From NCBI GenBank assembly GCA_011390885.1, contig JAABRO010000004.1, positions 1-64,000 on the forward strand: a stretch of 64,000 nucleotides of DNA, in the 5' to 3' direction. This document shows, in pieces, positions 8,118 to 17,105 of the stretch (position 1 is the first letter of the stretch; each line of letters begins with the position of its first letter). The position numbers and the translations under genes are program-made. This DNA comes from Gemmatimonas sp. GTDB taxonomy: Bacteria > Gemmatimonadota > Gemmatimonadetes > Gemmatimonadales > Gemmatimonadaceae. A model generated the notes under the pieces. That model did no database searches. It saw nothing but the letters and a program-made list of their open reading frames with translations, and was not told the DNA's origin.

Positions 8118-8618
8118 ATGGCATCCAACTATTCGTTCGACGTGACCACCGGGGTCGACCTGCAGGAAGTCGACAACGCCATCAACCAGGCGCAGAAGGA
8201 GGTCGCGCAGCGATACGACTTCAAGGGCTCGCTCGCCGCCGTCGAGTTCAAGCGCGCCGATGCGCTGCTCGACCTCGTGGCCGACAGCGAGTTCCAGATG
8301 CAGCAGCTCTTCGATGTGGTGCAGAGCAAGCTCATCAAGCGCGGCATCCCGGTGAAGAATCTCGACATCGGCGAGATCAAGCAGGCCGGCGGCAACACGG
8401 TCAAGCGCGAGGTCAAGCTCAAGACCGCCCTCGACGCCGATACGGCCAAGAAGGTCGCGGCCTTCCTCAAGGCCGCGAAGCTCAAGAAGGTGCAGGCGTC
8501 CATCCAGGGCGAACAGGTGCGCGTCACCTCGCCCTCCAAGGACGACCTCCAGGAGGCCATCCAGCTCCTGCGCGGCGAGGACTTCGACGTCGAGTTGCAG
8601 TTCGGCAACTTCCGCTGA
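8118..8618 (+). CDS. yajQ: YajQ family nucleotide-binding protein
   Basis: A 166-residue YajQ protein, covering the whole usual length. It opens with the characteristic SYSFD-type motif (SNYSFDVTTGVDLQEVDNA) and contains QRYDFKGS, the repeated ferredoxin-like halves, VKREVKLK and the ending DVELQFGNFR. Family members bind nucleotides, including cyclic di-GMP in Xanthomonas, and have been linked to RNA and to transcription-factor binding; the role here is unknown. It lies 16 bp after the sigma-factor gene and 8 bp before rimO, probably in one transcript. Confidence 0.95.
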   Translation: MASNYSFDVTTGVDLQEVDNAINQAQKEVAQRYDFKGSLAAVEFKRADALLDLVADSEFQMQQLFDVVQSKLIKRGIPVKNLDIGEIKQAGGNTVKREVKLKTALDADTAKKVAAFLKAAKLKKVQASIQGEQVRVTSPSKDDLQEAIQLLRGEDFDVELQFGNFR

Positions 8619-8626
8619 GCGGCCGC

Positions 8627-10042
8627 ATGAAATTCTCGGTCCTCACCCTCGGCTGTGACAAGAACACGGTCGACTCGGAGCGCTATCGCGCCGATCTCGT
8701 CGCCCACGGCGGCGACCACGTCGATGACCCGGCCGACGCCGATGTCATCATCGTCAACACCTGCGGCTTCATCGACGCGGCCAAGAAGGAGTCGCTCGAC
8801 ACGATCCTCGAGGCCGCGCGCCTCAAGGACGATGGCGGCGTCCAGGCCGTCTTCGCCGTGGGGTGCATGGTGGAGCGGCACAAGGCGGAACTCGAGGAGG
8901 CGCTTCCCGAGGTGGACGCGTTTCTCGGCACCAGCGAGGCCGACCGCCTCGTGCCGGAGCTCGTCTCGCGTGGCCTGATCGGCGGCTCCCTCGTGGAGCA
9001 TCCGGGGGTGCGCCTGTTCACCGGCGAGCAGCCCACCGTGCGTTACCTCAAGGTGAGCGAAGGGTGCGACCACGGGTGCGCCTTCTGCGCCATTCCGCTC
9101 ATGCGCGGCAAGCACCGGTCGTTCGCGCTCGATGACGTGATCCGCGAGGCCCAGATGCTCGAGCTGCAGGGCGCGCGCGAACTCAACCTCGTGGCGCAGG
9201 ACCTCGCGCACTACGGGCGCGACCGTCGCGATGGCAACGGACTGCCCGAGCTGCTCGAAGCGCTCGTGCGCGAGACCGGCGTGCCCTGGTATCGGCTGCT
9301 GTACCTGTACAGCGCCGGCATCACGCCGCGCCTGCTCGACGTGATCGCGAACAATCCGCGCATCGTGCGCTACCTCGACATGCCCATGCAACACGGGCAC
9401 GACGCGGTGCTCGCGCGCATGCGCCGTCCCGAGCGCGCGCGCACGATCCGCGAGAAGGTCGCCGCCTATCGCAGCGCCGTGCCCGACCTCGCCATTCGCA
9501 CCACGGTGATCGTGGGCTTCCCCGGCGAGACCGACGACGAGTTCCAGGCGCTCTTCGACCTGCTCGAGGAGCTGCGCCTCGATCGCCTCGGCGTGTTCAC
9601 CTACTCCCCGCAGGAGGGCACGCGCGGCGCCGAGATGCACGACGACGTGCCCGAGTCGCTCAAGCGCGAGCGGCAGGAGCGGCTGTACGAGCTGCAGCGC
9701 GGCATCACCGCGTCGCAGTACGAGCGCTTCCTTGGCCGCGACGCGCGTGTGCTCGTGCAGCGCGTGGACGCCGAGGCGGGCTATGTCGAGGCGCGCGCGC
9801 CCTGGCAGGCCGACGACGTGGACGGCGTAGTGCACATCGAGACGGCGCCGGCGCACCTCGTGAACCTTCCGGCCGGCAGCTTCCTCGACGTGACCATCGA
9901 CGACGTGGTCGACGACTTCGATTTCGCCGCGACCTTCCGCGCCGTGGCCGAGCGCCCCGAGGTCGCCGCACCGGCGGCCCGGTCGGGGCGTGTGCTGCCC
10001 GTGACCTTCCTCCCCACCTCCGTAGGCAGCTTCGGACGATGA
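8627..10042 (+). CDS. rimO: Ribosomal protein uS12 methylthiotransferase RimO
   Basis: A 471-residue radical-SAM methylthiotransferase that modifies the conserved aspartate of ribosomal protein S12. The N-terminal MTTase domain supplies cluster ligands C10, C46 and C80; the radical-SAM triad is C147, C151, C154 in GCDHGCAFC; a TRAM domain follows at about 375-440. The N-terminal signature LGCDKNTVDSE (family form LGCxKNxVDSE) favours RimO over MiaB. About 30 extra C-terminal residues (AAPAARSGRV region) extend past the usual TRAM end. The stop codon overlaps the start of hemL as ATGA, so the two are translationally coupled. Confidence 0.94.
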   Translation: MKFSVLTLGCDKNTVDSERYRADLVAHGGDHVDDPADADVIIVNTCGFIDAAKKESLDTILEAARLKDDGGVQAVFAVGCMVERHKAELEEALPEVDAFLGTSEADRLVPELVSRGLIGGSLVEHPGVRLFTGEQPTVRYLKVSEGCDHGCAFCAIPLMRGKHRSFALDDVIREAQMLELQGARELNLVAQDLAHYGRDRRDGNGLPELLEALVRETGVPWYRLLYLYSAGITPRLLDVIANNPRIVRYLDMPMQHGHDAVLARMRRPERARTIREKVAAYRSAVPDLAIRTTVIVGFPGETDDEFQALFDLLEELRLDRLGVFTYSPQEGTRGAEMHDDVPESLKRERQERLYELQRGITASQYERFLGRDARVLVQRVDAEAGYVEARAPWQADDVDGVVHIETAPAHLVNLPAGSFLDVTIDDVVDDFDFAATFRAVAERPEVAAPAARSGRVLPVTFLPTSVGSFGR

Positions 10043-11376
10043 CGACCATGCAGACCCCCGTGACGACGCTCGACACCAGCAAGTCCGCCGCGATCATGGC
10101 GCGCTCGCGTGCCCGATTCCCGGGAGGCGTGAACTCGCCCGTGCGCGCCTTCGGTGGCGTGGGTGGCGAACCGTTCGTGGTGGCGCGCGGTGCGGGCTCG
10201 CGCATCTGGGACGTGGACGGCAACGAATACCTCGACTACGTGCTCTCGTGGGGACCGCTCGTGCTCGGCCACGCGCCGCCGGTCGTGCTCGAAGCGGTGC
10301 AGCGCGTCATGCAGAACGGCACGAGCTTTGGCATTCCCACCGGGCTCGAGCTCGAACTGGCCGACGCGATCGCCGAGCGCATGCCGCACCTCGAGATGAT
10401 GCGCTTCGTCTCGAGCGGCACGGAGGCCGCCATGAGCGTGGCGCGGCTGGCCCGCGCCATCACGGGGCGCGACCATCTGCTCAAGTTCGAAGGGTGCTAC
10501 CACGGGCACGCCGACAGCTTCCTGGTGAAGGCCGGATCGGGGGTGGCCACGCTGGGGCTGCCCAACTCGCCGGGGGTGCCGTCGGCGCTGGCGGAGCTCA
10601 CGCTCACCTGCGCCTACAACGACCTCGAAGCCGTGGAGCGGATCGCCCGCTCGGTGCCGCTGGCCGCGATCCTGATCGAGCCGATCGTGGGCAACGGCGG
10701 CTACATCGAGCCGGAGCCCGGGTTCCTGGAGGGGCTGCGCCGTATCGCTGACGAAACGGGCGCCTTGCTCGTCTTCGATGAAGTCATGACCGGATTCCGC
10801 ATCGCCTTTGGCGGAGCGCGCGAGCGCTTCGGTGTCACCCCCGACCTCACCGCGCTCGGCAAGGTCATCGGGGGCGGACTGCCCGTGGCCGTGTATGGCG
10901 GCAAGCGCGAGCACATGGAACGCGTCGCGCCCACCGGTCCGGTGTATCAGGCGGGCACGCTCTCCGGCAACCCGCTGGCCATGGCGGGTGGCCTCGCCAC
11001 GCTCGCCGCGCTCACGCGCGACGTGCACGACGGCATCACGGCGCGCACCGCGCGCCTCGTGGCCGGCCTGCGTGACATCGCCGCGCAGCGTGGCGTGCCG
11101 TTCAGCGCCAGCCACAGTGGGTCCATGTGGGGCTTCTTCTTCCGCGAGACACCCGTTCGCAACTTCGAGGAGGCCAAGGCGTCGGACACGGCACTGTTCA
11201 AGCGCTTCTTCCACGCGGCGCGCGAGCGCGGCGTGTACCTCGCGCCGTCGGCGTTCGAGGCGGCCTTCATGTCGGCGGCGCACAGCGACGCCGACATCGA
11301 CCTCACGTTGTCGCGGCTCGACGACGCGCTCGGTGCCGCGCTCGCGGGCGCGTTCTCGGCGCACGCACAGGGGTGA
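10039..11376 (+). CDS. hemL: Glutamate-1-semialdehyde 2,1-aminomutase
   Basis: A 445-residue PLP enzyme of the class-III aminotransferase fold making 5-aminolevulinate from glutamate-1-semialdehyde in C5 tetrapyrrole synthesis. The start region (RARFPGGVNSPVRAF) is diagnostic, SSGTEAAMSVARLAR binds the cofactor phosphate, D247-E248 (FDEVMTGFR) contact the pyridine ring, and K275 in ALGKVIGGGLP forms the Schiff base. The glutamyl-tRNA reductase partner is not in the window. The gene overlaps rimO by 4 bp (ATGA) and is followed after 4 bp by the SpoIID-like gene. Confidence 0.95.
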   Translation: MTTMQTPVTTLDTSKSAAIMARSRARFPGGVNSPVRAFGGVGGEPFVVARGAGSRIWDVDGNEYLDYVLSWGPLVLGHAPPVVLEAVQRVMQNGTSFGIPTGLELELADAIAERMPHLEMMRFVSSGTEAAMSVARLARAITGRDHLLKFEGCYHGHADSFLVKAGSGVATLGLPNSPGVPSALAELTLTCAYNDLEAVERIARSVPLAAILIEPIVGNGGYIEPEPGFLEGLRRIADETGALLVFDEVMTGFRIAFGGARERFGVTPDLTALGKVIGGGLPVAVYGGKREHMERVAPTGPVYQAGTLSGNPLAMAGGLATLAALTRDVHDGITARTARLVAGLRDIAAQRGVPFSASHSGSMWGFFFRETPVRNFEEAKASDTALFKRFFHAARERGVYLAPSAFEAAFMSAAHSDADIDLTLSRLDDALGAALAGAFSAHAQG

Positions 11377-11380
11377 CTCC

Positions 11381-12718
11381 ATGACGGGCACCGTCGTGCG
11401 CGCCTCAGTTGCGCGAGGCGGTGCCTTGGGCGTGGCGTTGATGGTGGGCGTGGTGCTGGCCTGCGCGCCGCGCCGCCCGTCGCCCGTGTCCGCGGAGCCG
11501 CCCGCCGTGGCCCTCGTCACCGACACGGCGGCCGCCACGCTCGATGCGGGCGACCGCATTGCCTGGATCGCGCTCGCGGCGCGTGCCGAGACCGTGCCCG
11601 TGACCGGCAGCGGCGCCTTCCAGGTGCTCGAGGCGGGAGGACGGCAGCTGCTCGCCCGCGGCACGGGCGGCGAGGCGTGGCGCATCGAGCGCCGCGGCCG
11701 CACGCTGCGAGTGGCCGGCGATCGCGGCGACGCCACACCCTGGCGCGCCGGTCCGTTCGTGGTGCGGTCAGGCAGCGCACGGCACCTCGTGGCGCACGAT
11801 GGCAAGGGCTATCGCGGCGAACTCTGGATCTCCGCCACCGACTCCGGGCTGCTCGTGGTGAACCGCGTGCCGGTGGAGGACTACCTGCGCGGCGTCGTGC
11901 CCCTGGAGCTGGGCACGCGTGCGCCCGGCGACGCCGCGGCGCTCGAGGCACAGGCCATCGCGGCGCGCAGCTACACGTACGTGCGGGTGCCGGCCGACGA
12001 GCGCGTGCCTGTTGGCGGCTACCAGATGACCGCCACCGTGCAGCACCAGGTGTATGGCGGGGTGGCGGTGGAGCACCCGGTGGTGGACGCGGCGATCGCG
12101 GCCACGAGCGGCCTCGTGCTGCGCTTCCAGGGGCGCGTAGTGGACGGTCCCTATTCGTCGAGCTGCGGCGGGCGGACGGCGCGACCGAGCGAGGCGTGGG
12201 TGGGCGGACACGACCACGAGTACCTGCACAGCGTGAGCGACATCGATCCGCGCACGGGGCGCGCCTTCTGCGACCTCTCGCCGCGGCACGCGTGGCAGGC
12301 GTCCTTCGACGAGCCGTTGCTGCGGCAGGCGGTGGTGCGCCACCTCGGCGCGCGCGGCGCGCGCGGGACCACGGCCCCCACGGTCCAGGGGATCGCGGTG
12401 GGGCGCCGCTCGCCGAGCGGGCGGGTGGCCACGCTCGTGGTGCGCACCGATCGTGGCAGCGTCACGCTCACCGGCCACGAAATCCGCGACGCCCTGCGCG
12501 ATGCGCGTGGCGCGATCCTGCTCAGTACGTATTTTGAGGTGGACCGCGAAGCGCGCACGGGAGACCGGGTCACCGGCCTCTCGCTGCGCGGTGCCGGCAA
12601 CGGGCACGGGGTGGGGATGTGCCAGTGGGGAGCGATCGGCCGGGCACGGGCAGGACAGGACGTGCGGTCGATCCTCGGCCACTACTACCCGGGCACTGTC
12701 GTCGGCTTCGCGGATTGA
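11381..12718 (+). CDS. SpoIID/LytB-domain lipoprotein
   Basis: A 445-residue exported protein with a SpoIID/LytB domain. The N-terminus has a basic, hydrophobic lead and a lipobox (VVLAC) near residue 28, so it should be lipidated. The SpoIID core covers about 165-440: VNRVPVEDYLRGVVPLE, then AIAARSYTYV, then PYSSSCGGRT, and near the end GNGHGVGMCQWGA. In sporulating bacteria SpoIID is a lytic transglycosylase acting on denuded glycan; in non-spore-formers related proteins are linked to amidase activation or wall remodelling. The acidic residue in VEDYL corresponds to the catalytic Glu position of SpoIID. A peptidoglycan role in the periplasm is likely. Confidence 0.85.
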   Translation: MTGTVVRASVARGGALGVALMVGVVLACAPRRPSPVSAEPPAVALVTDTAAATLDAGDRIAWIALAARAETVPVTGSGAFQVLEAGGRQLLARGTGGEAWRIERRGRTLRVAGDRGDATPWRAGPFVVRSGSARHLVAHDGKGYRGELWISATDSGLLVVNRVPVEDYLRGVVPLELGTRAPGDAAALEAQAIAARSYTYVRVPADERVPVGGYQMTATVQHQVYGGVAVEHPVVDAAIAATSGLVLRFQGRVVDGPYSSSCGGRTARPSEAWVGGHDHEYLHSVSDIDPRTGRAFCDLSPRHAWQASFDEPLLRQAVVRHLGARGARGTTAPTVQGIAVGRRSPSGRVATLVVRTDRGSVTLTGHEIRDALRDARGAILLSTYFEVDREARTGDRVTGLSLRGAGNGHGVGMCQWGAIGRARAGQDVRSILGHYYPGTVVGFAD

Positions 12719-12766
12719 CCGGTCGGCGGCTGCCGATCGACGCGTGACGAGACTCCCGGAGGCTTC

Positions 12767-13771
12767 ATGAAGGATGGCGTGCGTATCGCCGTCGTTGGAA
12801 CCGGCGCGATCGCCCAGATCACGCACATCCCCGTCCTCGCGAAGATGCGTGGCGCGCGCCTGGTGGCGCTGTGTGACAACGACGGCCCGAAAGCGCGAGC
12901 CCTGGCCGACCGTTTCGAGGTGCCCGACGTGTTCACCGACCTCGAGGAAATGCTCGAGCTCGACGCGCTCGACGCGGTGGTCGTGGCGACGCCCAATCAC
13001 CTGCACGAGCCGCACGTGCTCAGCGCGCTGCGGCGCAAGTTGCACGTGCTCTCCGAGCGGCCGCTTGCGCTGTCGGCGCGCGGCGTGGAGCGCGCGCTCG
13101 CGGCGGCGCAGAAGCATGACCTCGTGCTGCAGGTGGCGCACAACCATCGCTTCCGCTCCGACGTGCAGGCGCTGTCGCAGTTCCTGCGCAACGGCGAGCT
13201 CGGGGCGCTCACCTCGGTGCGCGCGGGCGCGCTGCTGGTCGATCGCCCTGGCGACGGCTGGCGCGGGCGCAAGTCTGAGGCCGGTGGCGGCGTGTTCCTC
13301 GATCAGGGGTTCCCGCTGCTCGACCTCGCGCTCTGGCTGGCCGACTTCCCCGATCCGGTGCGCGTGAGCGCCCAGTCACGCAAGGGCAAGGGGGCCAACG
13401 CCACCGAGGTCGCCATGCAGCTCTTCATCGAGTGCGCGGGGGGCATCTCGTTCATCCTCGACGTGTCGTGGGCGTACGTGGGCGACGAGGACCGCTGGTG
13501 GTTCGAGGTGCACGGCACCAAGGGGTCCGGTCGCCTGTCGCCGCTGCGCGTGGTGAAGGAGATCAACGGCCGGCACGTGAACGTGTCGCCCTCGGGCGCC
13601 GCGGCGCGCGAAAGCCCGTTCCTGCAGAGCTATCGCGCCGAGCTCGCGCACTTCGTGGCCATGGTGCGGGGCGAGGTGCCCAACAAGCTGCCGCTCGAGC
13701 AGGTGAAGGTGCACAAGCTGCTCGAGGCGGCGTACAAGGCGGCCGAGGACGGTCGCGAGGTGCGCTTCTGA
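12767..13771 (+). CDS. Gfo/Idh/MocA family protein with altered catalytic motifs
   Basis: A 334-residue protein with an N-terminal Rossmann fold (VVGTGAIAQITHIP, residues 9-22) and the C-terminal dehydrogenase-like domain of the Gfo/Idh/MocA family. Two expected catalytic positions are changed: the EKP motif reads ERP (97-99, Lys to Arg) and the GxHxxD motif reads GFPLLD (181-186, His to Pro). The fold and cofactor site look intact, so it may bind NAD(P) without the usual hydride transfer, or use different residues. A good ribosome site (GGAGGCTTC) sits directly before ATG 12767. It is flanked by the SpoIID-like and DUF4105 genes; the substrate is unknown. Confidence 0.88.
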   Translation: MKDGVRIAVVGTGAIAQITHIPVLAKMRGARLVALCDNDGPKARALADRFEVPDVFTDLEEMLELDALDAVVVATPNHLHEPHVLSALRRKLHVLSERPLALSARGVERALAAAQKHDLVLQVAHNHRFRSDVQALSQFLRNGELGALTSVRAGALLVDRPGDGWRGRKSEAGGGVFLDQGFPLLDLALWLADFPDPVRVSAQSRKGKGANATEVAMQLFIECAGGISFILDVSWAYVGDEDRWWFEVHGTKGSGRLSPLRVVKEINGRHVNVSPSGAAARESPFLQSYRAELAHFVAMVRGEVPNKLPLEQVKVHKLLEAAYKAAEDGREVRF

Positions 13772-13794
13772 TCGGACGCCTCCGGGCGGGCGCG

Positions 13795-15132
13795 GTGGCG
13801 TTCGCGTCCGCGTGCGTCGCCGCGCGTGTGTCCGCCGTGACGCTCGCGATCGCGCTGTGCGTGGCGGCGCCGCGTCCGCTTGGCGCGCAGCCGCCGCCTC
13901 CCGGAGTGGATGCGGCGCTCGATGCGGCGCGCGCGGTGCGCGGCGCGTCGCTCGAGGTGAGCGTGCTCACGTTCGCCAACGGCGAGGTGCTGTGGGAGCG
14001 CTTCGGGCACAACGCGCTCGTGGTCAGCGACACGGTGCAGGGGCGCAGCATCGCCTACAACTGGGGGGTGTTCGACTTCGAGTCCCCCGATTTCCTCGTC
14101 CGCTTCCTCACGGGCGACACGCGCTACTGGCTGGCCGCGTACCCCACCGGCGCCATGTTCGATGCGTACGTGGCGGAAGATCGATCGGCGCGCCTGCAGG
14201 TGCTCGCGCTCACCGACGTGCAGAAGGCGGCGCTGGCCGAGTTCGTGGAGTGGCAGTCGCTCGAGGAGAACCGCTACTACCGCTACGACTACTACCTCGA
14301 CAACTGCTCCACGCGTGTGCGCGACGCGATCGATCGCGCGCTCGGCGGGGTGCTCGCGTCGTCGCTCTCCAACGTGCCCATGGCGCCCCGCACGTGGCGC
14401 GAGGAGACGGCGCGCGTCACCGACGGTGACTGGCCGCCGTACGCCGGCATTCACGTGGCGCTCGGCCGCAACGCCGACCGCGCGCTCACGCGCTGGCACG
14501 AGGCGTTCCTGCCCGGACTGCTCGCCGATCACCTCGCCACCGTGCAAGTCGGCGACGGGGCCGGCGGCGTGCGCCCGCTCGTGGCGCGCGACACGGTGCT
14601 TTTCACGGCGACCCGCGCGCCGCTCCCCGATCGTGCGCCCTCGCGCCTCGGGGCCGCGATCGCGCTTGGCGCAGCGTTGGCCACGCTCATCGTACTGCTC
14701 GGCCAGCGGAGCGGCGCGCCGGGCATCGCGCGTGGTGCGCTGCGCACCCTGGCCTTCGCGTGGTACCTCGTGGCCGGGCTGCTCGGCACGGCGCTGCTGC
14801 TCGCGGGCACGGTCACGAAGCATGCCGCCTACATGGGGACCAACGCCACGTTGGCGCAGGTACACCCCGTGCTGCTGGTCGGCGCGGTGTGTGCGCTGTT
14901 CGCCGGTCGCAGCGCGCGTCTCGCGCGCGGACTCGGCCGCGTGGCGATGATCTCGGCGGTGCTGTCCGTGGCCGGGCTGGTGATCGGTGCGGCGTTCATG
15001 GGCCAGCGGTCGTGGGTCGTGGTGGCCGTGACCGTGCCGGTGCATCTCGCGCTCGCGATGGCGCTGCGCCACGTCGCGTCACCCGCATCGCCTCCAGCCG
15101 TGGAGCGGCGCGCCGAGGCGCGCGCCGCATGA
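13795..15132 (+). CDS. DUF4105/Lnb-like protein, possible lipoprotein N-acyltransferase
   Basis: About 445 residues: a signal peptide ending near PLGAQ (residue 32), a DUF4105 periplasmic domain (about 50-300), then five or so membrane segments (about 285-440). The conserved His72 in RFGHNAL and Cys171 in LDNCSTRVRD match the His/Cys pair of the DUF4105 family. In Bacteroides, a DUF4105 protein named Lnb N-acylates lipoproteins in place of Lnt; I recall this from the literature and infer a similar role. The start is uncertain: no ATG is available, GTG 13795 is preferred, and GTG 13828 or 13837 are alternatives. The stop overlaps the hyuA-like start as ATGA. Confidence 0.75.
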   Translation: MAFASACVAARVSAVTLAIALCVAAPRPLGAQPPPPGVDAALDAARAVRGASLEVSVLTFANGEVLWERFGHNALVVSDTVQGRSIAYNWGVFDFESPDFLVRFLTGDTRYWLAAYPTGAMFDAYVAEDRSARLQVLALTDVQKAALAEFVEWQSLEENRYYRYDYYLDNCSTRVRDAIDRALGGVLASSLSNVPMAPRTWREETARVTDGDWPPYAGIHVALGRNADRALTRWHEAFLPGLLADHLATVQVGDGAGGVRPLVARDTVLFTATRAPLPDRAPSRLGAAIALGAALATLIVLLGQRSGAPGIARGALRTLAFAWYLVAGLLGTALLLAGTVTKHAAYMGTNATLAQVHPVLLVGAVCALFAGRSARLARGLGRVAMISAVLSVAGLVIGAAFMGQRSWVVVAVTVPVHLALAMALRHVASPASPPAVERRAEARAA

Positions 15133-17105
15133 CGAGCGTGGGGGTGGACGTGGGCGGCACGTTCACCGACATCGCGGCCGTGCACGACGATGGCACGGTA
15201 CGCATCGCCAAGGTGCTCACCACGCCGCACGATCGATCGGTCGGCGTGCTGCAGTCGCTCGAGGCTGCGCAGGTGGACGCCGCGTCGATCGCGCGCTTCG
15301 TGCACGGCACCACGGTGGTCACCAACCTGCTGCTCGAGCGGGCGGGCACGCGCGTGGTGCTGCTCGCCACTGCCGGTTTCACCGACCTGCTCTGGCTGCG
15401 GCGGCAGGAGCGGGCCTCGCTGTACGACCTCACGCGCCATCACCCGGCGCCGCTCGTGTCCGTCGGCGATGTGATCGCCGTGCGCGAGCGCGTGGCGCCC
15501 CGTTGGCGCGACGGCGAGCAGGCGCTCGCGGCGCCCGATGGCCTCGAGGTGCTGCAGCCGCTCGACGATGCCGAAGTCGCGCGCGTGGTCGAGGCCGCGC
15601 GTGCGAGCGGCGCGAACGCGTTCGCGATCGTGCTGCTGCACGGGTATGCGTTCGAGGCGCACGAGCAGCGACTCGCGGCCGCGCTGCAGGCCGCACTGCC
15701 CGATGCCACCATTGCCACGTCGCATGAGGTGCTTCCGGAAATTCGCGAGTACGAACGCACCGCCACCACGGTGGCCGAGGCGTACGCGCGGCCGGCGGTG
15801 AAGCGGTACATGCGCTCGCTGTCGGACGCGCTGGCGGCGCGCGGCGCGCCTGCGCCACGCGTGATGACATCCGCCGGTGGCACGCTCCCGGTGGCGGAGG
15901 CCGAGCGTCACGCGGCATCTCTCGCGCTCTCGGGTCCGGCGGGTGGCGTCACGGCCGCGGCCGCACTCTGTCGCGCCCTCGGCATTCCCGATGCGCTCAC
16001 CATCGACATCGGTGGCACCTCGGCCGATGCGGGACTGGTGGTGGGTGGCGAGCCGCTCATCGAGCGTGGCGGCGAAGTCGATGGCGTCCCGATCGCGTTG
16101 CCGCGCGTGCTGGTGGAGACCGTCGCGGCGGGAGGCGGCAGCCTCGGACGTGTCGACTCGGGGGGCGCACTGCACGCGGGGCCCGAGAGCGCCGGCGCGG
16201 AGCCCGGGCCGGCCTGCTATGGGCGCGGCGGGAATCGGGCCACCGTCACCGACGCGCACGTGGCGCTCGGGCACATCGAGGCCGGCACGTGGGGCGGGTC
16301 GGTACACATCGACGCGTCGCTCGCCGAGGCGACCATCGGCACGCTCGCGCAGCAGCTCGGCCGCAGCGTGCAGGACACGGCGCGCGCACTCATCGCCACG
16401 GCCGATGCGAACATGGCGCGTGCCCTGCGCCGCATCAGCGTGGAACGTGGCCGTGACCCGCGTGACCTGGTCCTCGTGGCGTTCGGAGGCGGTGGCCCGC
16501 TGCACGCCTGCGGACTCGCCGACCTGCTCGGCATGCGGCGCATCTACGTGCCGCCGTTCGCCGGTGTGCTGAGCGCGCTCGGGCTGGCGCTGGCTCCCGA
16601 TCGGCGCGAGGCGATGGCGAGTGTCATGCTGCGCAGCGACCTCGTCGACGACGACGCACTCGCGCGGCGGCGCGCCGAACTCCTGCACGCGCTCGTGACG
16701 CCGCACGAGGATGCCGTCGATCGCGCGTGGGTGCGCACCCGATATCTCGGACAGGGACACGAACTCGACGTGCCGTTCGAGCGTGACGACGATGTGCACG
16801 CGCTCGTGGAACGCTTCGCGGCGCTGCATCACGACCTGTTCGGCTACGCGCTCGATCGCGCGGTGGAGTTCGTGAGCCTGCGCGTGGTGAGCGAAGGGGC
16901 GTGGTGGCCACTGCGCACGGCTCGCCGCCCGCGCGCGCAGGCGATGGTGTTCAGCGGCACCGACGACGGCGATGCGTTCGATGTGCGATTGCGTGGCCCG
17001 TGCACCGTGCGCCTGCCCGATGCTACGCTGCGTGTCGCGGACGGGTGGCAGGCGCGCGCGCTCGAGTCCGGTGGCTGGTGGCTGGAGCGCGAGGTGGCGG
17101 CATGA
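15129..17105 (+). CDS. Hydantoinase/5-oxoprolinase A-subunit family protein
   Basis: A 658-residue HyuA-type protein with an acetate/sugar-kinase-like ATPase fold. It opens with the phosphate-binding VGVDVGGTFTDIAAVHDDG, followed by HGTTVVTNLLLERAG, the second phosphate motif TIDIGGTSADAG (around 295) and GGGGPLHACGLADLLG (around 455). These proteins hydrolyse cyclic amides such as hydantoins or 5-oxoproline using ATP, together with a B subunit; acetone- and acetophenone-carboxylase subunits are related. The substrate is undetermined. It overlaps the DUF4105 gene upstream and a uracil-DNA-glycosylase-like gene downstream, both by ATGA. Its partner lies one gene further on. Confidence 0.9.
   Translation: MTSVGVDVGGTFTDIAAVHDDGTVRIAKVLTTPHDRSVGVLQSLEAAQVDAASIARFVHGTTVVTNLLLERAGTRVVLLATAGFTDLLWLRRQERASLYDLTRHHPAPLVSVGDVIAVRERVAPRWRDGEQALAAPDGLEVLQPLDDAEVARVVEAARASGANAFAIVLLHGYAFEAHEQRLAAALQAALPDATIATSHEVLPEIREYERTATTVAEAYARPAVKRYMRSLSDALAARGAPAPRVMTSAGGTLPVAEAERHAASLALSGPAGGVTAAAALCRALGIPDALTIDIGGTSADAGLVVGGEPLIERGGEVDGVPIALPRVLVETVAAGGGSLGRVDSGGALHAGPESAGAEPGPACYGRGGNRATVTDAHVALGHIEAGTWGGSVHIDASLAEATIGTLAQQLGRSVQDTARALIATADANMARALRRISVERGRDPRDLVLVAFGGGGPLHACGLADLLGMRRIYVPPFAGVLSALGLALAPDRREAMASVMLRSDLVDDDALARRRAELLHALVTPHEDAVDRAWVRTRYLGQGHELDVPFERDDDVHALVERFAALHHDLFGYALDRAVEFVSLRVVSEGAWWPLRTARRPRAQAMVFSGTDDGDAFDVRLRGPCTVRLPDATLRVADGWQARALESGGWWLEREVAA

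Noticed and set aside
14829-16832. A minus-strand open frame of 667 codons opposite hyuA
   Set aside because: Antisense of the HyuA-like gene, with low-complexity composition.
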